Source: BCD1 sp965230565
GTDB taxonomy: Bacteria; Bacteroidota; Bacteroidia; Chitinophagales; Saprospiraceae
Direction of reading: 5' to 3'
Assembly: GCA_965230565.1 (NCBI GenBank)
Contig: CBDDLH010000016.1
Coordinates: forward strand, 1,364,001 to 1,428,000
Length of the DNA stretch: 64,000 bases
Shown: positions 44,222-54,700 of the stretch, in pieces
How the letters are laid out: every line of letters starts with the position of its first letter
Position numbering within the stretch: the stretch's first letter is position 1
The notes under the pieces: model-generated
Databases searched by the model: none
Told to the model about the DNA's origin: nothing
What the model saw: only the letters and a program-made list of their open reading frames with translations
Program-made: the position numbers and the translations under genes

Positions 44222-45994
44222 ATGCAGCGGACTATACCTTACAATTCTGTTCATCATGTAGTTACGTTTGATATTTTTTCAGACGGTAATAAGGTTGACC
44301 CTGCTTTGGAAGTGATGTCCATTAATATTTCAAGGGCCGTTAACAGGATACCAACGGCAAAAATTTTAATCAGGGATGGTGACCCGGCCATTGAAACTTT
44401 CGAAGAGAGTAACAAGGACCAGTTCATCCCTGGAAAAAAAATAAAAATAAAAATAGGATGGGATAGTAATAATGAAACCTTGTTTGAGGGAATAGTCACC
44501 AAACACAGTATCAAAATAAGAGGTGGATCTCCCGGATTAGTCATTGAATGTAAAGATGAAAGTGTAAAAATGACCATTGGTCGCAAAAGCAAATATTTTG
44601 ATAATGTTTCAGATACACAGGTAATTGAAGAACTGATTGGGGAATACAGTAATTTGAAAAGGGGCAATATTAAAGCAACATCCTTGACTCATCCCAGTTT
44701 AGTGCAGTATCATTCTACGGATTGGGATTTTTTACTTTCCCGTGCGGACGTCAATGGTTTGTTGGTTTTTGTCAAAGACGGGGAAATATCTGCAACCCTG
44801 CCAGACACCAATCAGGCTCCTGCTTTGGATCTATTGTATGGAGCAACAATATTTGAATTGAATGCGGAAATCGATGGAAGAACTCAATACTCAAACATAG
44901 GAGCCCGGGCATGGGATTACACCAATCAAGAATTATTTGAAGCAGAAACAGATTCTGTAAGTGTATCTGAACCGGGTAATATCAAGGGTTCAAAAATGGC
45001 TGAAGACACCATTGAACTAGAGCGTTTTGAATTACAGCATACTGGTAAAATTATTGAACAGGAATTACAGAATTGGGCTGACGCTTGTATGCAAAGGAGC
45101 CGGTTGTCAAAGATCAGGGGAACGGTAACCATCAGAGATGGCTTCGGAAAAATTTTCCCGGGTAATTTAATTAACCTCCAGGGAATTGGAGATAGATTTA
45201 ATGGCAAAGCCTTTGTTTCCGGAGTGAGTCAGGAACTGCATAATGGAATGTGGGAAACTCACATCCAGTTTGGATTATCTCCAGAATACTTCGCTTTAAA
45301 CAAAAACATCAGCGACATCCCCGCTTCAGGACTGATACCCGCCATCCATGGATTACAAATCGGAAAGGTCGTTCAATTGGAAAATGACCCTGATGGAGAA
45401 GATAGAATATTAGTGAAACTTCCAATCATCGACCCTGCTGCAAACGGTGTTTGGGCAAGAGTGGCAAGTTTAGACGCCGGGCAAAACCGAGGAGCCTTTT
45501 TCAGACCGGAAATCGATGATGAGGTCGTTGTCGGATTCCTCAATGATGACCCAAGGAACCCAATGGTTCTGGGTATGTTGAACAGCAGCGCCAAACCTGC
45601 TCCAATTGTGGCCCAGGATGTCAACCATGAAAAAGGTTTTGTGACCAGAGATGAATTGAAATTTTTATTTGATGATGAACACAAAAAGATAACCCTGAGC
45701 ACTCCCGGGGGGAATAGCATCACCATTGACGAATCAGAAAAAACCATTGAAATAAAAGATCAAAATGATAACAAGATCATTATGAATCCCGATGGTATTC
45801 AAATGGATAGCCCAAAAGAAATAATTGTGAAAGCAGGAACCTCCATCTCTATTGAGGCAACTACTGAATTATCCTTAAAAGGAGCCTCCATTAAAGCTGA
45901 AGCTTCAGGTCAATTGGAGGCTACGGGAGCATCTACGAAAATGGCGGCCCAGGGAATAGCGGAAGTTTCCGGGTCATTAGTGAAAATAAATTAA
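44222..45994 (+). CDS. VgrG-like spike protein (gp27-gp5 fusion)
   Basis: The protein has 590 residues. Residues ~1-355 form a gp27-like trimer base ('AKILIRDGDPAIETFEESN', 'QFIPGKKIKIKIGWD', 'VQYHSTDWDFLLSRADVNGLLVFVKDG'). Residues ~370-465 form the gp5 OB-fold ('HGLQIGKVVQLENDPDGEDRILVKLP', 'EIDDEVVVGFLNDDPRNPMVLGML'). The C-terminus (~515-590) is a run of short beta-helix units ('EIIVKAGTSISIEATTELSLKG') forming the needle. No lysozyme or other enzymatic domain is inserted. It works as the puncturing spike at the tube tip with the PAAR protein encoded 6 bp downstream. Confidence 0.95.
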   Translation: MQRTIPYNSVHHVVTFDIFSDGNKVDPALEVMSINISRAVNRIPTAKILIRDGDPAIETFEESNKDQFIPGKKIKIKIGWDSNNETLFEGIVTKHSIKIRGGSPGLVIECKDESVKMTIGRKSKYFDNVSDTQVIEELIGEYSNLKRGNIKATSLTHPSLVQYHSTDWDFLLSRADVNGLLVFVKDGEISATLPDTNQAPALDLLYGATIFELNAEIDGRTQYSNIGARAWDYTNQELFEAETDSVSVSEPGNIKGSKMAEDTIELERFELQHTGKIIEQELQNWADACMQRSRLSKIRGTVTIRDGFGKIFPGNLINLQGIGDRFNGKAFVSGVSQELHNGMWETHIQFGLSPEYFALNKNISDIPASGLIPAIHGLQIGKVVQLENDPDGEDRILVKLPIIDPAANGVWARVASLDAGQNRGAFFRPEIDDEVVVGFLNDDPRNPMVLGMLNSSAKPAPIVAQDVNHEKGFVTRDELKFLFDDEHKKITLSTPGGNSITIDESEKTIEIKDQNDNKIIMNPDGIQMDSPKEIIVKAGTSISIEATTELSLKGASIKAEASGQLEATGASTKMAAQGIAEVSGSLVKIN

Positions 45995-46000
45995 AACATT

Positions 46001-46291
46001 ATGCCTGCAGCAGCAAGAATTAGTGATAATCATGTATGTCCGATGGTGACAGGAGTTGTTCCCCACGTTGGAGGTCCTATAACCGGCCCCGGGGTACCCA
46101 CAGTATTAATTGGAGGAATGCCAGCAGCTGTTGTAGGGGATTTATTGGTTTGCGTCGGTCCTCCTGATACTATCGTTAAAGGTTCTGCTACTGTAATGAT
46201 CGGTGGCAAACCTGCTGCAAGAATGGGAGATTTAACGGCTCATGGGGGAACAATTGTTATTGGTCTTCCAACAGTAATGATTGGAGGTTAA
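46001..46291 (+). CDS. PAAR-domain spike tip protein
   Basis: The protein has 96 residues, just the PAAR domain with no extension: 'AARISDNHVCPMVTGVVPHVGGPI', 'GGMPAAVVGDLLVC' and 'GSATVMIGGKPAARMGDLTAHGG'. His and Cys residues ('NHVC', 'PHVGG', 'LVC', 'AHGG') are placed to bind the single metal ion at the cone tip. It caps the VgrG-like spike whose gene ends 6 bp upstream. Lack of an attached effector domain means cargo is more likely carried in the tube lumen or by other proteins. Confidence 0.96.
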   Translation: MPAAARISDNHVCPMVTGVVPHVGGPITGPGVPTVLIGGMPAAVVGDLLVCVGPPDTIVKGSATVMIGGKPAARMGDLTAHGGTIVIGLPTVMIGG

Positions 46292-46305
46292 AAAACTAAA
46301 GTGAT

Positions 46306-46728
46306 ATGGCAGAAAATTCATTTTTAGGTCAGGGGTGGTCCTTCCCTCCCACTTTTAGCAAAGAGACCGGAACGGTTGAAATGGTGAACAAGGAACAGGA
46401 CATAAACCAGAGCTTGGAAATTTTGCTTTCTACAAGCCTGGGAGAACGTGTTATGCAGCCACAATATGGGTGTAACCTTAAGGATTTTCAATTCGAACCG
46501 CTCAATAATGGTTTGGTTGGCTATTTAAAAGACCTGGTGGAAACATCCATCCTGCTATACGAACCCAGAATAATATTGGAAGAAATCGAAGTAACAAACC
46601 TTGAATCCAATGAAATCCTTGAAGGGAGATTTAAAATATCCGTAGACTACCGGATTGCAGAAACGAACTCCAGGTATAACTATGTCTACGATTTTTATTT
46701 AAGAGAGGCAAACGATTCGCCTATTTGA
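46306..46728 (+). CDS. gp25-like baseplate protein
   Basis: The protein has 140 residues. It matches the GPW/gp25 family: 'GWSFPPTFSKETGTVEMVNKEQDINQSLEILLSTSLGERVMQPQYGCNL' followed by 'ETSILLYEPRIILEEIEV' and 'FKISVDYRIAETN'. The 'LGERVMQP.YG' segment is the conserved core. In T4 this protein connects the sheath to the wedge of the baseplate. It is 14 bp after the PAAR gene and 13 bp before the very large gp6-like gene. Despite a frequent lysozyme annotation the family is structural. Confidence 0.95.
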   Translation: MAENSFLGQGWSFPPTFSKETGTVEMVNKEQDINQSLEILLSTSLGERVMQPQYGCNLKDFQFEPLNNGLVGYLKDLVETSILLYEPRIILEEIEVTNLESNEILEGRFKISVDYRIAETNSRYNYVYDFYLREANDSPI

Positions 46729-46741
46729 TTGAACGATATTT

Positions 46742-49700
46742 ATGTCAAACTATACCAAAATACCACATCCGCTTTTATCCGATTCAGGTACCTGTCAATC
46801 TGAACGATACCCTGCCATGCTCAACCCTGAGTCTGTCAAAATCGATGACCAGGGATTGGAGGATGTATTGCATTTTATCAATAAGTATGCACGGTTCATT
46901 AATTTTTATGATGCAACAAAAACAGGCGAGAGTCAAATCAATGAAAACTATGAACTGAATATCAGTAACTGGCAGGAACTTATCAGCAAAAGCGTTCCCT
47001 TCCAGTTAGCCTCTTTAAGCAAACTTGATGTCGATGAATTAGCAGCCAACCTGACCCGTATCCTTCAACTGGTCAATGAATATCCAAATGGAGACAACCT
47101 CCAAATCCTCCTGGAATTTATCTTCACGGAACTGATCCTGATTTTCGAGAAAAGCCTCGAAAATGTAAAAAACATTGATACTTCCTTTGGCACAGTTTTA
47201 CAAAGGACAATGAGTTCGGGCTTACGGGAACCACTGATAAATTTTATCGAACTGAGTAAAAAGGCCGCTAATTTTGATACGACAATAGGTATTGTTTTCT
47301 CAGGAAAAATCAACTTGGGAAACTGGGACATTCCGGAGGTCAACTCCATTGATCCTTCCACTGAGGATTTACCCGGTGGAGTAGTAAAAAATTTGGAAAG
47401 AACCGCCAACATTTTTTTAAATGAATTAAGATCTCTGGCTTCCAAAACTGCCGGCTTCCTGCCTCAAGTACTCTATCCAAATCAAGAAGCCCAACAAGGA
47501 AAGATTGCTCCACATATAGGTCTATTGATCGCTTTTTTAAACCTGCAAAAGCGGTTCAAAAATGATCTCAACGATATAACCAGAAGGCACCTTTTATATT
47601 TTTATAATGATGTTTTACAAATAAAAGGAAAGTCAGCCCGGCCTGATGAAACCTTTGTCGTATTCCAACTCCAAAAGCAGGTGGAAACGTCCTACTTCCT
47701 TCCCAAGGGAACAAAAGTAAAAGATGGAAAGGACGATAATAAGGCAGATATCATTTTTGCTTTGGAGAAAGACATCGTACTCGACAAGGCTGAAATCACC
47801 GAATTGAGGACGCTGTATTTGAATCCGGTTCAAGGGTACCTGGCTGATGATAGCGATGATTGTTCAAAAGGCGATTTAGAGACCTTTACTGAAGGGTTGT
47901 ATATTGCTCCCAAAGCCAATAGCCAGGACGGAATTGAAGAAGACTTTAAAGAAGATCCGAAAAACTGGGCTACGCTGGGTGCCAGAGAAAGCAAATTATT
48001 CATAGACAATACTAACCAGGAACATCCTCCGGCAAGAGTAGGATTCGTGTTAGCTTCGCCGGTTTTGTTTTTGAATGAGGGGAAGAGGAAAATAAAAGTC
48101 GAACTGGATTGCTCCATTGATGAATCATTAGGCGATGTTAATCTCGATCTGCTTGAAAAAGTAAAGGGATATTTTGAAATTGATTTTGAAGGATTATTGG
48201 AGGCAAGAATTGAATTGGACCCTGCTATTTTTGACAAACTTCTGCAAAGGCTTTGCCCAAAACCGAAATTTTATTCAGCCCAAAACCTAGATAGTAATTG
48301 CGAATCCTATATTGATGAAAAGAACCTGAAGGCCATTTTAGAATTTTTTACTCTTGATCTGGATTCGACATCTTTTTCGTATACCATTGAGGATGTCATT
48401 GAGATGTATGTTTCTGAAAAAATAGACCATAAAACTGGAACCTTCTTATTTAGGCAATTATCCTGTAAAACTCAAATCACCTTAACTGATGTTATTGCCA
48501 TTGGCCTCGCTAACTTTTCGGACCTGATAGGGTTATTTTACCGGCAGCCATTCAAGGTGTACCTAAGTGGAGAAAAAGGATGGATGGAGGTACCAAATGA
48601 GAGTATTATTTTCAATCTGCAAACCACTCCTAATATTAAAATATCAATTGCCGTCAACCTTAAAGACGACTTTCCTGCAGTAACTTTTTCCGATGCTGAA
48701 AAATTAGGAGAACCACTGGGGACCACTCATCCTTCGATGAAAATTCAACTTGACCCTGAGTTTGAATTGATTTGCCCAAGCTATGAGTTTCAACCTTGCT
48801 GTGATCTATTCCATTGCCAGGCGGAAGGTGATATTTCTATTTCAGCCTACCATTTTTTAAGGCACCTCCAGATCGATGATAGCTGCATTGATGTCGAAGT
48901 TTGTGGAGTAAAGAATCTGATCGTTCAAAATGATGAAAGTGTGCAGGATGTAAATGGGTTGATTTATCCGTTTGGGACGAGACCTCGATATGAAAAAAAT
49001 GATGCAGCACCTTATAGCGCACAGGGTTCGAATTTTTACATCGGAAGCAAAGAAGTGTTTTGTAAGGATTGGAAAAAATTTTGGATAAATATTAATTGGA
49101 AAGACAAACCAGCCTCTTTTTGTGCCCATTACATTGGATATGAAGATATTTCCAAAGATATTGTTGAAATTGATGGTGATGACTTTCAAATTAAAACTGC
49201 CTTATTAGAAAACGGGAATTGGATAGAATACAAACACAATATTTCTGTTCCTCACGGTCCACCCATTTTTCCAAACCCACTTGGGGACCCTACTGAAAAT
49301 AATGTATATCTATTCAATGAAGATGATGATAAAAATTATAGCCGAAATATCCCCTCAAAAACTGAATGTGGAAGGTTAAAAGATACATTTCAAAGAATTT
49401 TCGGTTTTGAAAGAGTTAGTGATTTTCCAAACTCGCAACATAGATCGAAAGAGCTCTTTGATGAGTTTTCTCCCTATACAACTGAGACCAAAGATGCATT
49501 TGTTAGGTTGACTCTTACTAACCTTGATTTCCAACATAATCAGTATCCGTTTATTTTAGCCCGGCAGATGATGGCCTTTGGAAAATTGGAAGCTGATGGA
49601 AAGTCTGTATATGTTCCAGGTGCTGTTTATTACACCGGCAACCTAAAAACCGGTAGTGGTTCTAACCCAAGTGATTTTAAAAAGGTAAAGGATAGTGTCA

Positions 49701-51730
49701 TTAGTGTTTCACAATTATTTGACCAGATTGATCAGGTTACTGATTATTTATTTTTAATGGGAACAGACCCTTCGCAAATATGTAATGTAGCTATTCCTGC
49801 TGAGCAAGGTAGTTTATATCAAAAAATTTTAAAACTTATTAGTGACCTTGGAAATGCTATATCTGCAGGTGACCAAGTTTCAAATATTATTGATTTTAAA
49901 ACTGTAAACGTTATTGCACCTGGAGCAGGTGAAGCAGACATTAGAAAAATAGTGTTTGATTTTTTACAACCCTATGGAATTGTAAGTGCAATTGGAGATT
50001 CTCCTGTCACCAATTTAACAAATGATTTAGATACTGGAATTGATCAAATCTTAAATACCATTTTCCCAAGTGGAGTGATACATAAAAGTATTATTCAAAG
50101 TATAAAAAACGAAATAGAACTTCAAACGCCTAATGATCCAACAAGCGTTGTCAAAAAAGGGAATAGTGGATATGAAGATTACTTGGATGATCTAAAGTTA
50201 TTAAGTATAAAAAAATTGTTTAAAGAAATCCGAGATTTTCTATGTGAAAAAAAACAGGAAAGTATAAATGCTGAATTATCAGGAGTAGTCATCCCCAACG
50301 AACCCTGGACTCCTATCATCAAGGACATCTCCATAGACTACACTGCCAAAGCTACGGCATCAGATATCCAACTGGTTCACCTCCACCCTTTTGAAAACAC
50401 CTACAGTCTGGAAGATATTTCAGCCTTTCCAAATCTCCTCCCTGTTTTCACCGATGAAGGCACACTTTTCATCGCCCTCGACAAGATCGCGAGAGGAAAT
50501 ACGCTGAACCTGCTATTTAATATGGCTGAGGCAACAGCAAACACAGAAATGACCAAACCTGCCATTAAATGGTCCTATTTGAAAAACAATAAATGGGAAG
50601 AACTTAAAACTGGTTTTTCAATCACCTATGATGGAACCAACGGATTGACACGTTCAGGAATCGTGGAAATTACTATGCCCGAGGATATATCGAATCAGGG
50701 ACATACCATAATGCCAAATGGCAACTTTTGGATTAAAGCAGCTGCTAAAGAATATAGCAAAGCTGTTTGTGAAACCATTTCTATCCATACTCAGGCAGCG
50801 AAAGTCATTGCCGAGTTAGCCCCCAACAATGATCTAAAAAGATTGAACACACCATTGTCAGCTGATAAGATCAGTCGCCTGGACAAAGCTGATACAAGTA
50901 TCAAAAAGGTCACTCAACCGATACCGTCATTTAACGGCCGGCCTCCTGAAAGTGAAGCCCCTACCCTGCTTTACAGACGAATCAGCGAACGATTGAGACA
51001 TAAAGGAAGAGCTATAAATGGATTTGATTATGAACGTATTGTTCTCGAAAATTTCCCTCAGGTTTTTAAAACCAAAACCATCAGTCATACCCTTGGTTTA
51101 CCCGGACAAAAGTATGTCAGAGACCTGGAAGTAGTAGCACCTGGGTATGTGCTTGTTGCGGTGATTCCTGATATAAAACAATTGAGTTCAGGCAATGCTT
51201 TTGAACCGAGAGTGCCACTAAGCCAATTAGGAGAAATTAAGAAGTTATTACAAAAAAAGAACTCCCCTTTCATCAAGCTGAAAGTGGAAAATCCTCGCTA
51301 TGAAAAAGTGAATGTAGCCATAAAAGCAAAATTCACCAAAGGTAACACTGGGCCCTATTTTGAAAAACAGTTGGAACAGGATATCCAACAATTTTTGGCA
51401 CCATGGACCATAGGCAAGACTGACCGCCTCGATTTCGGTGGGATACTTTCCAAATCTGATCTTATAGCCTATGTAGAGGAATTGTTTTATGTGGATTATA
51501 TCTGCCAGATTGATTGGGTACATGAATTCGACATGGATGACGGATGCAAAGCCAAGGAGATATCTTGCTGTCAACCTGTAACTGAAGAAAGACAATTTAT
51601 AAATCCACTAACTGCCCGGTCCATTTTGACTGCAGGGACTATTAAGGTATGTGAATTGGATAAGGCCTGCGATGAGTATGACGAAACAGTTAAGTGTGAA
51701 GCAACAGAGCCTCAAAGCTTTATTGATTAA
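46742..51730 (+). CDS. Baseplate J/gp6-like protein, unusually large
   Basis: The protein has 1662 residues, against roughly 900-1300 for many eCIS gp6-like proteins. The N-terminal third includes 'HIGLLIAFLNLQKRFKNDLNDITRRHLLYFYNDVLQIK', 'QVETSYFLPKGTKV' and 'VFQLQKQ', typical of the Bacteroidota form. The C-terminal ~300 residues hold the baseplate-J region ('RRISERLRHKGRAINGFDYERIVLENFP', 'LEVVAPGYVLVAVIPD', 'EKVNVAIKAKFTKGN', 'SDLIAYVEELFYVDYI'). Between 'YPFILARQMM' (~940) and 'PWTPIIKDISIDYTA' (~1185) lies a stretch that is visibly richer in A/T and looks inserted. The protein forms the wedge that holds sheath and spike together. It is tightly flanked (13 and 15 bp). Confidence 0.9.
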   Translation: MSNYTKIPHPLLSDSGTCQSERYPAMLNPESVKIDDQGLEDVLHFINKYARFINFYDATKTGESQINENYELNISNWQELISKSVPFQLASLSKLDVDELAANLTRILQLVNEYPNGDNLQILLEFIFTELILIFEKSLENVKNIDTSFGTVLQRTMSSGLREPLINFIELSKKAANFDTTIGIVFSGKINLGNWDIPEVNSIDPSTEDLPGGVVKNLERTANIFLNELRSLASKTAGFLPQVLYPNQEAQQGKIAPHIGLLIAFLNLQKRFKNDLNDITRRHLLYFYNDVLQIKGKSARPDETFVVFQLQKQVETSYFLPKGTKVKDGKDDNKADIIFALEKDIVLDKAEITELRTLYLNPVQGYLADDSDDCSKGDLETFTEGLYIAPKANSQDGIEEDFKEDPKNWATLGARESKLFIDNTNQEHPPARVGFVLASPVLFLNEGKRKIKVELDCSIDESLGDVNLDLLEKVKGYFEIDFEGLLEARIELDPAIFDKLLQRLCPKPKFYSAQNLDSNCESYIDEKNLKAILEFFTLDLDSTSFSYTIEDVIEMYVSEKIDHKTGTFLFRQLSCKTQITLTDVIAIGLANFSDLIGLFYRQPFKVYLSGEKGWMEVPNESIIFNLQTTPNIKISIAVNLKDDFPAVTFSDAEKLGEPLGTTHPSMKIQLDPEFELICPSYEFQPCCDLFHCQAEGDISISAYHFLRHLQIDDSCIDVEVCGVKNLIVQNDESVQDVNGLIYPFGTRPRYEKNDAAPYSAQGSNFYIGSKEVFCKDWKKFWININWKDKPASFCAHYIGYEDISKDIVEIDGDDFQIKTALLENGNWIEYKHNISVPHGPPIFPNPLGDPTENNVYLFNEDDDKNYSRNIPSKTECGRLKDTFQRIFGFERVSDFPNSQHRSKELFDEFSPYTTETKDAFVRLTLTNLDFQHNQYPFILARQMMAFGKLEADGKSVYVPGAVYYTGNLKTGSGSNPSDFKKVKDSVISVSQLFDQIDQVTDYLFLMGTDPSQICNVAIPAEQGSLYQKILKLISDLGNAISAGDQVSNIIDFKTVNVIAPGAGEADIRKIVFDFLQPYGIVSAIGDSPVTNLTNDLDTGIDQILNTIFPSGVIHKSIIQSIKNEIELQTPNDPTSVVKKGNSGYEDYLDDLKLLSIKKLFKEIRDFLCEKKQESINAELSGVVIPNEPWTPIIKDISIDYTAKATASDIQLVHLHPFENTYSLEDISAFPNLLPVFTDEGTLFIALDKIARGNTLNLLFNMAEATANTEMTKPAIKWSYLKNNKWEELKTGFSITYDGTNGLTRSGIVEITMPEDISNQGHTIMPNGNFWIKAAAKEYSKAVCETISIHTQAAKVIAELAPNNDLKRLNTPLSADKISRLDKADTSIKKVTQPIPSFNGRPPESEAPTLLYRRISERLRHKGRAINGFDYERIVLENFPQVFKTKTISHTLGLPGQKYVRDLEVVAPGYVLVAVIPDIKQLSSGNAFEPRVPLSQLGEIKKLLQKKNSPFIKLKVENPRYEKVNVAIKAKFTKGNTGPYFEKQLEQDIQQFLAPWTIGKTDRLDFGGILSKSDLIAYVEELFYVDYICQIDWVHEFDMDDGCKAKEISCCQPVTEERQFINPLTARSILTAGTIKVCELDKACDEYDETVKCEATEPQSFID

Positions 51731-51745
51731 AACTCAAAATTGATC

Positions 51746-54700
51746 ATGAAAGAAACAACCATTAAATTGTTGCAAAGAGAAGATCAAAGTTTTGATCAGG
51801 ATCATTTTGATTTTGACTTTCTCCGCAGAGAGGGGTTAAAACATATTGGCGCCCTATCAGGCAAGATTTGGACGGATCACAATATGCATGATCCGGGTAT
51901 CACAATTTTGGAAATGCTGGCTTATGCCTTGATGGACCTTGGTTACCGCACTCAATTGCCTATCCAGGACATTTTGGCCACTCCTGAAGGTGCCTCCAAC
52001 AGCTATTTTACCCCAGCCCAGATTTTATCCAACAACCCCACGACCATTTTAGATTATCGAAAGTTGTTGATCGCAATTGATGGTGTACAAAATGCGTGGC
52101 TGTTTCCAAATTTGGAAGAAAATTTTTATCTCAATTGTGATGAATCGATTAAGGAAAATCATTGCGACCCTAAAAAGGAACCCTGTAAATGTTTAGATGA
52201 AAAGTTTAAAATAGACTGTCACCCGAAAAACAGAGAAGGAAAATTTGAATATTTGCCTCATGAATTCACCTTAAACGGATTATATTCCATTTGTATCCAA
52301 AAAGAGCCTAACCTCTCAGAAAAAGAGGAAATTGCCTTGAAGGAAAAAGTACTCGATAAATTAAATCAACATCGCAACCTCTGCGAAGATTTTGTTGAAG
52401 TAAAAATTCTATGTGAAGAGACAATAGGTATTTGTGCCGATGTGGAAATCAATGATAACTATGACCCTGAAGAAGCTTATGTAAAAATAATTATCGCCAT
52501 CGAACAATTTTTTTCTCCCAATATCAACTTCTACACGCTTCAGGAAATGTTGGAGGAAAAAGGAAAATTGATTGAAGAAGTTTTTGAAGGCAGACCTTAT
52601 GACCCAAACTATAACAGCCCTGGGTTTATTGATGTTGATGAATTGGAAAAAATACCACTTCGTAAAGAAATTCACTTATCTGATTTATACGGCCTTTTGA
52701 GTAAAGTTGAAGGAGTGGCATCTGTTCGAAATATTATTCTAAATGGAAATACATCGGCCGGAAAACATCAATCGGCAAATGATGAGCATTGCAGAGAATG
52801 GGTTTTCCATCTCGCGACCGACCATGTTCCTGTTTTTTCACCAGAGGCCAGTTGCATCAACTTATCAAAGGACGGGACTACTTTTCAACTGGATGCCTTT
52901 GAAATCCAGCGGTTAAAAAGCCAACACTTAAAAACCCGGACTTCTGGCCGTGCTCGTGGAAATAAATCATACCTGGACATCGAAATCCCTAATGGTAATT
53001 ACAGACCTGATCTTGGAGAATATTATTCTATTCAAAACGAATTCCCAAGAGTTTATGGCATTGGTGAAGGTGGTTTACCAGACACCGCATCCAAAAAAAG
53101 ACAAGCTCAGGCTTTACAACTTAAAGGATACCTGCTGTTCTTTGATCAGCTTTTAGTAAATTACCTAGCTCAGCTATCGAATGCCAGGCATCTGTTTTCC
53201 TTCGAAAATGCCATTTCGGAAATCAGCCAGATTGGGGCATTGGACAGTGTCCCGGACCTCGATAGTATCCTTCAATATTATAATACCGAACAACAGCAAC
53301 CGGTTACCTTTCTGCCTCTTGGAAAGGACGATTTTTTTAATTCGGTAAAAGCGGGGCTCGAGATTAAAAACCCCATTGAGTTTAATTTCAACGGAGAAAA
53401 ATTCTCAACCCATAATAAGCTGAGCCGGGATATTCAAATTGAACAACTGGCACGTGAATTGGATCAGGAAAATTATTCAATTAAGGTCTATCCAACTGAA
53501 AACTGCTACTACTTTGTCATTCAACCTGATTCACTACAGGTAGTTTTGCTCGCACGAGCCATTTTTGAGTCAGAGGAAGAGGCAAAAATTGCAGGTAATA
53601 ACATGAGCTATGTTGGTACCAAAAAAGAAAATTACCAACCCATCGACCGCCCTTCTGATCAGAAATATAGTTTTGAGTTGCTATTTTCCCCTGTAACCAA
53701 TACCTCTCTGGTTGAAGAACTTACTTCGACCGAACAATCCAAACTGGATAAGAGAAACCATTTTCTCGATCATTTACTCGCCCGGTTCTCCGAGTCATTT
53801 GCAGATTACAGTTTGTTGGCCTTTGATCAATTCCAAAACAAAGCAAAAGCTTCAGGAGAATTGATAAAAGCTAAAACAAATTTCCTTTCCATTTACCCTG
53901 ACATCAGTGGCAATAGAGGCAAAGCATTTAACTACCGGGATAAAAAAGCCCTTTGGAATTCAAAAAATATTTCAGGAGTAGAAAAACGATTGTTTGGATT
54001 ATCAGGTCTCGAAAATTGGGAGAAGAAATATCTGTGCAATTTTGAAGTTCATAAATATGAACAAGAGTTTCAGGTAGAAATCAAATATCGGGGAAAGACC
54101 CTTTTCAAGACCAAAAATGTCTATGAATCTGAAGCAAAGGCCAACGAGGTCTGTAAAACTATTATTGAAGAAGCAAAGAATAATGAATTTTACGTAAAAA
54201 AAGATCTCAAAGACTGTTTCTTGATTGAGTTTAACAGTTCCAAAAATCTTGAACCGTTAACCTTTAAAACAGAATCCGAAAGGGACCTTTTTTTATATGC
54301 TATCCGAAATTTATTTCATGAAACGCCTGTTCATGACAACACTAATATTTATGCCTATCACTCGGTTTATCGCCAGGAACTGCATTCGCATTCAGGCGAG
54401 GTGATTGCCAAAAGTAAAGACGCTTACGAAACCGAAGCAAAGGCTGTTGCAAAGGAGAAATATTTTGTTGACAAAATAAAAGACCAGACCCCTGTTGCTC
54501 CCGGAACAGACTTATCAAAATTAAAGTTAATGTCTAAGTCAGTTGAGGGGCGTCGTATTTCTATTGAAAGGTCGTTTCTCAATTCAACCGTAAAAGTCGC
54601 AGACTCTGAGTACAGATGGCAGGTCCTTGACATTGATGGAGAGCCTATCCTAACCGGTTGTCGATATTCAAAGGATCAATCTGATGCATTTGAAGATTAT

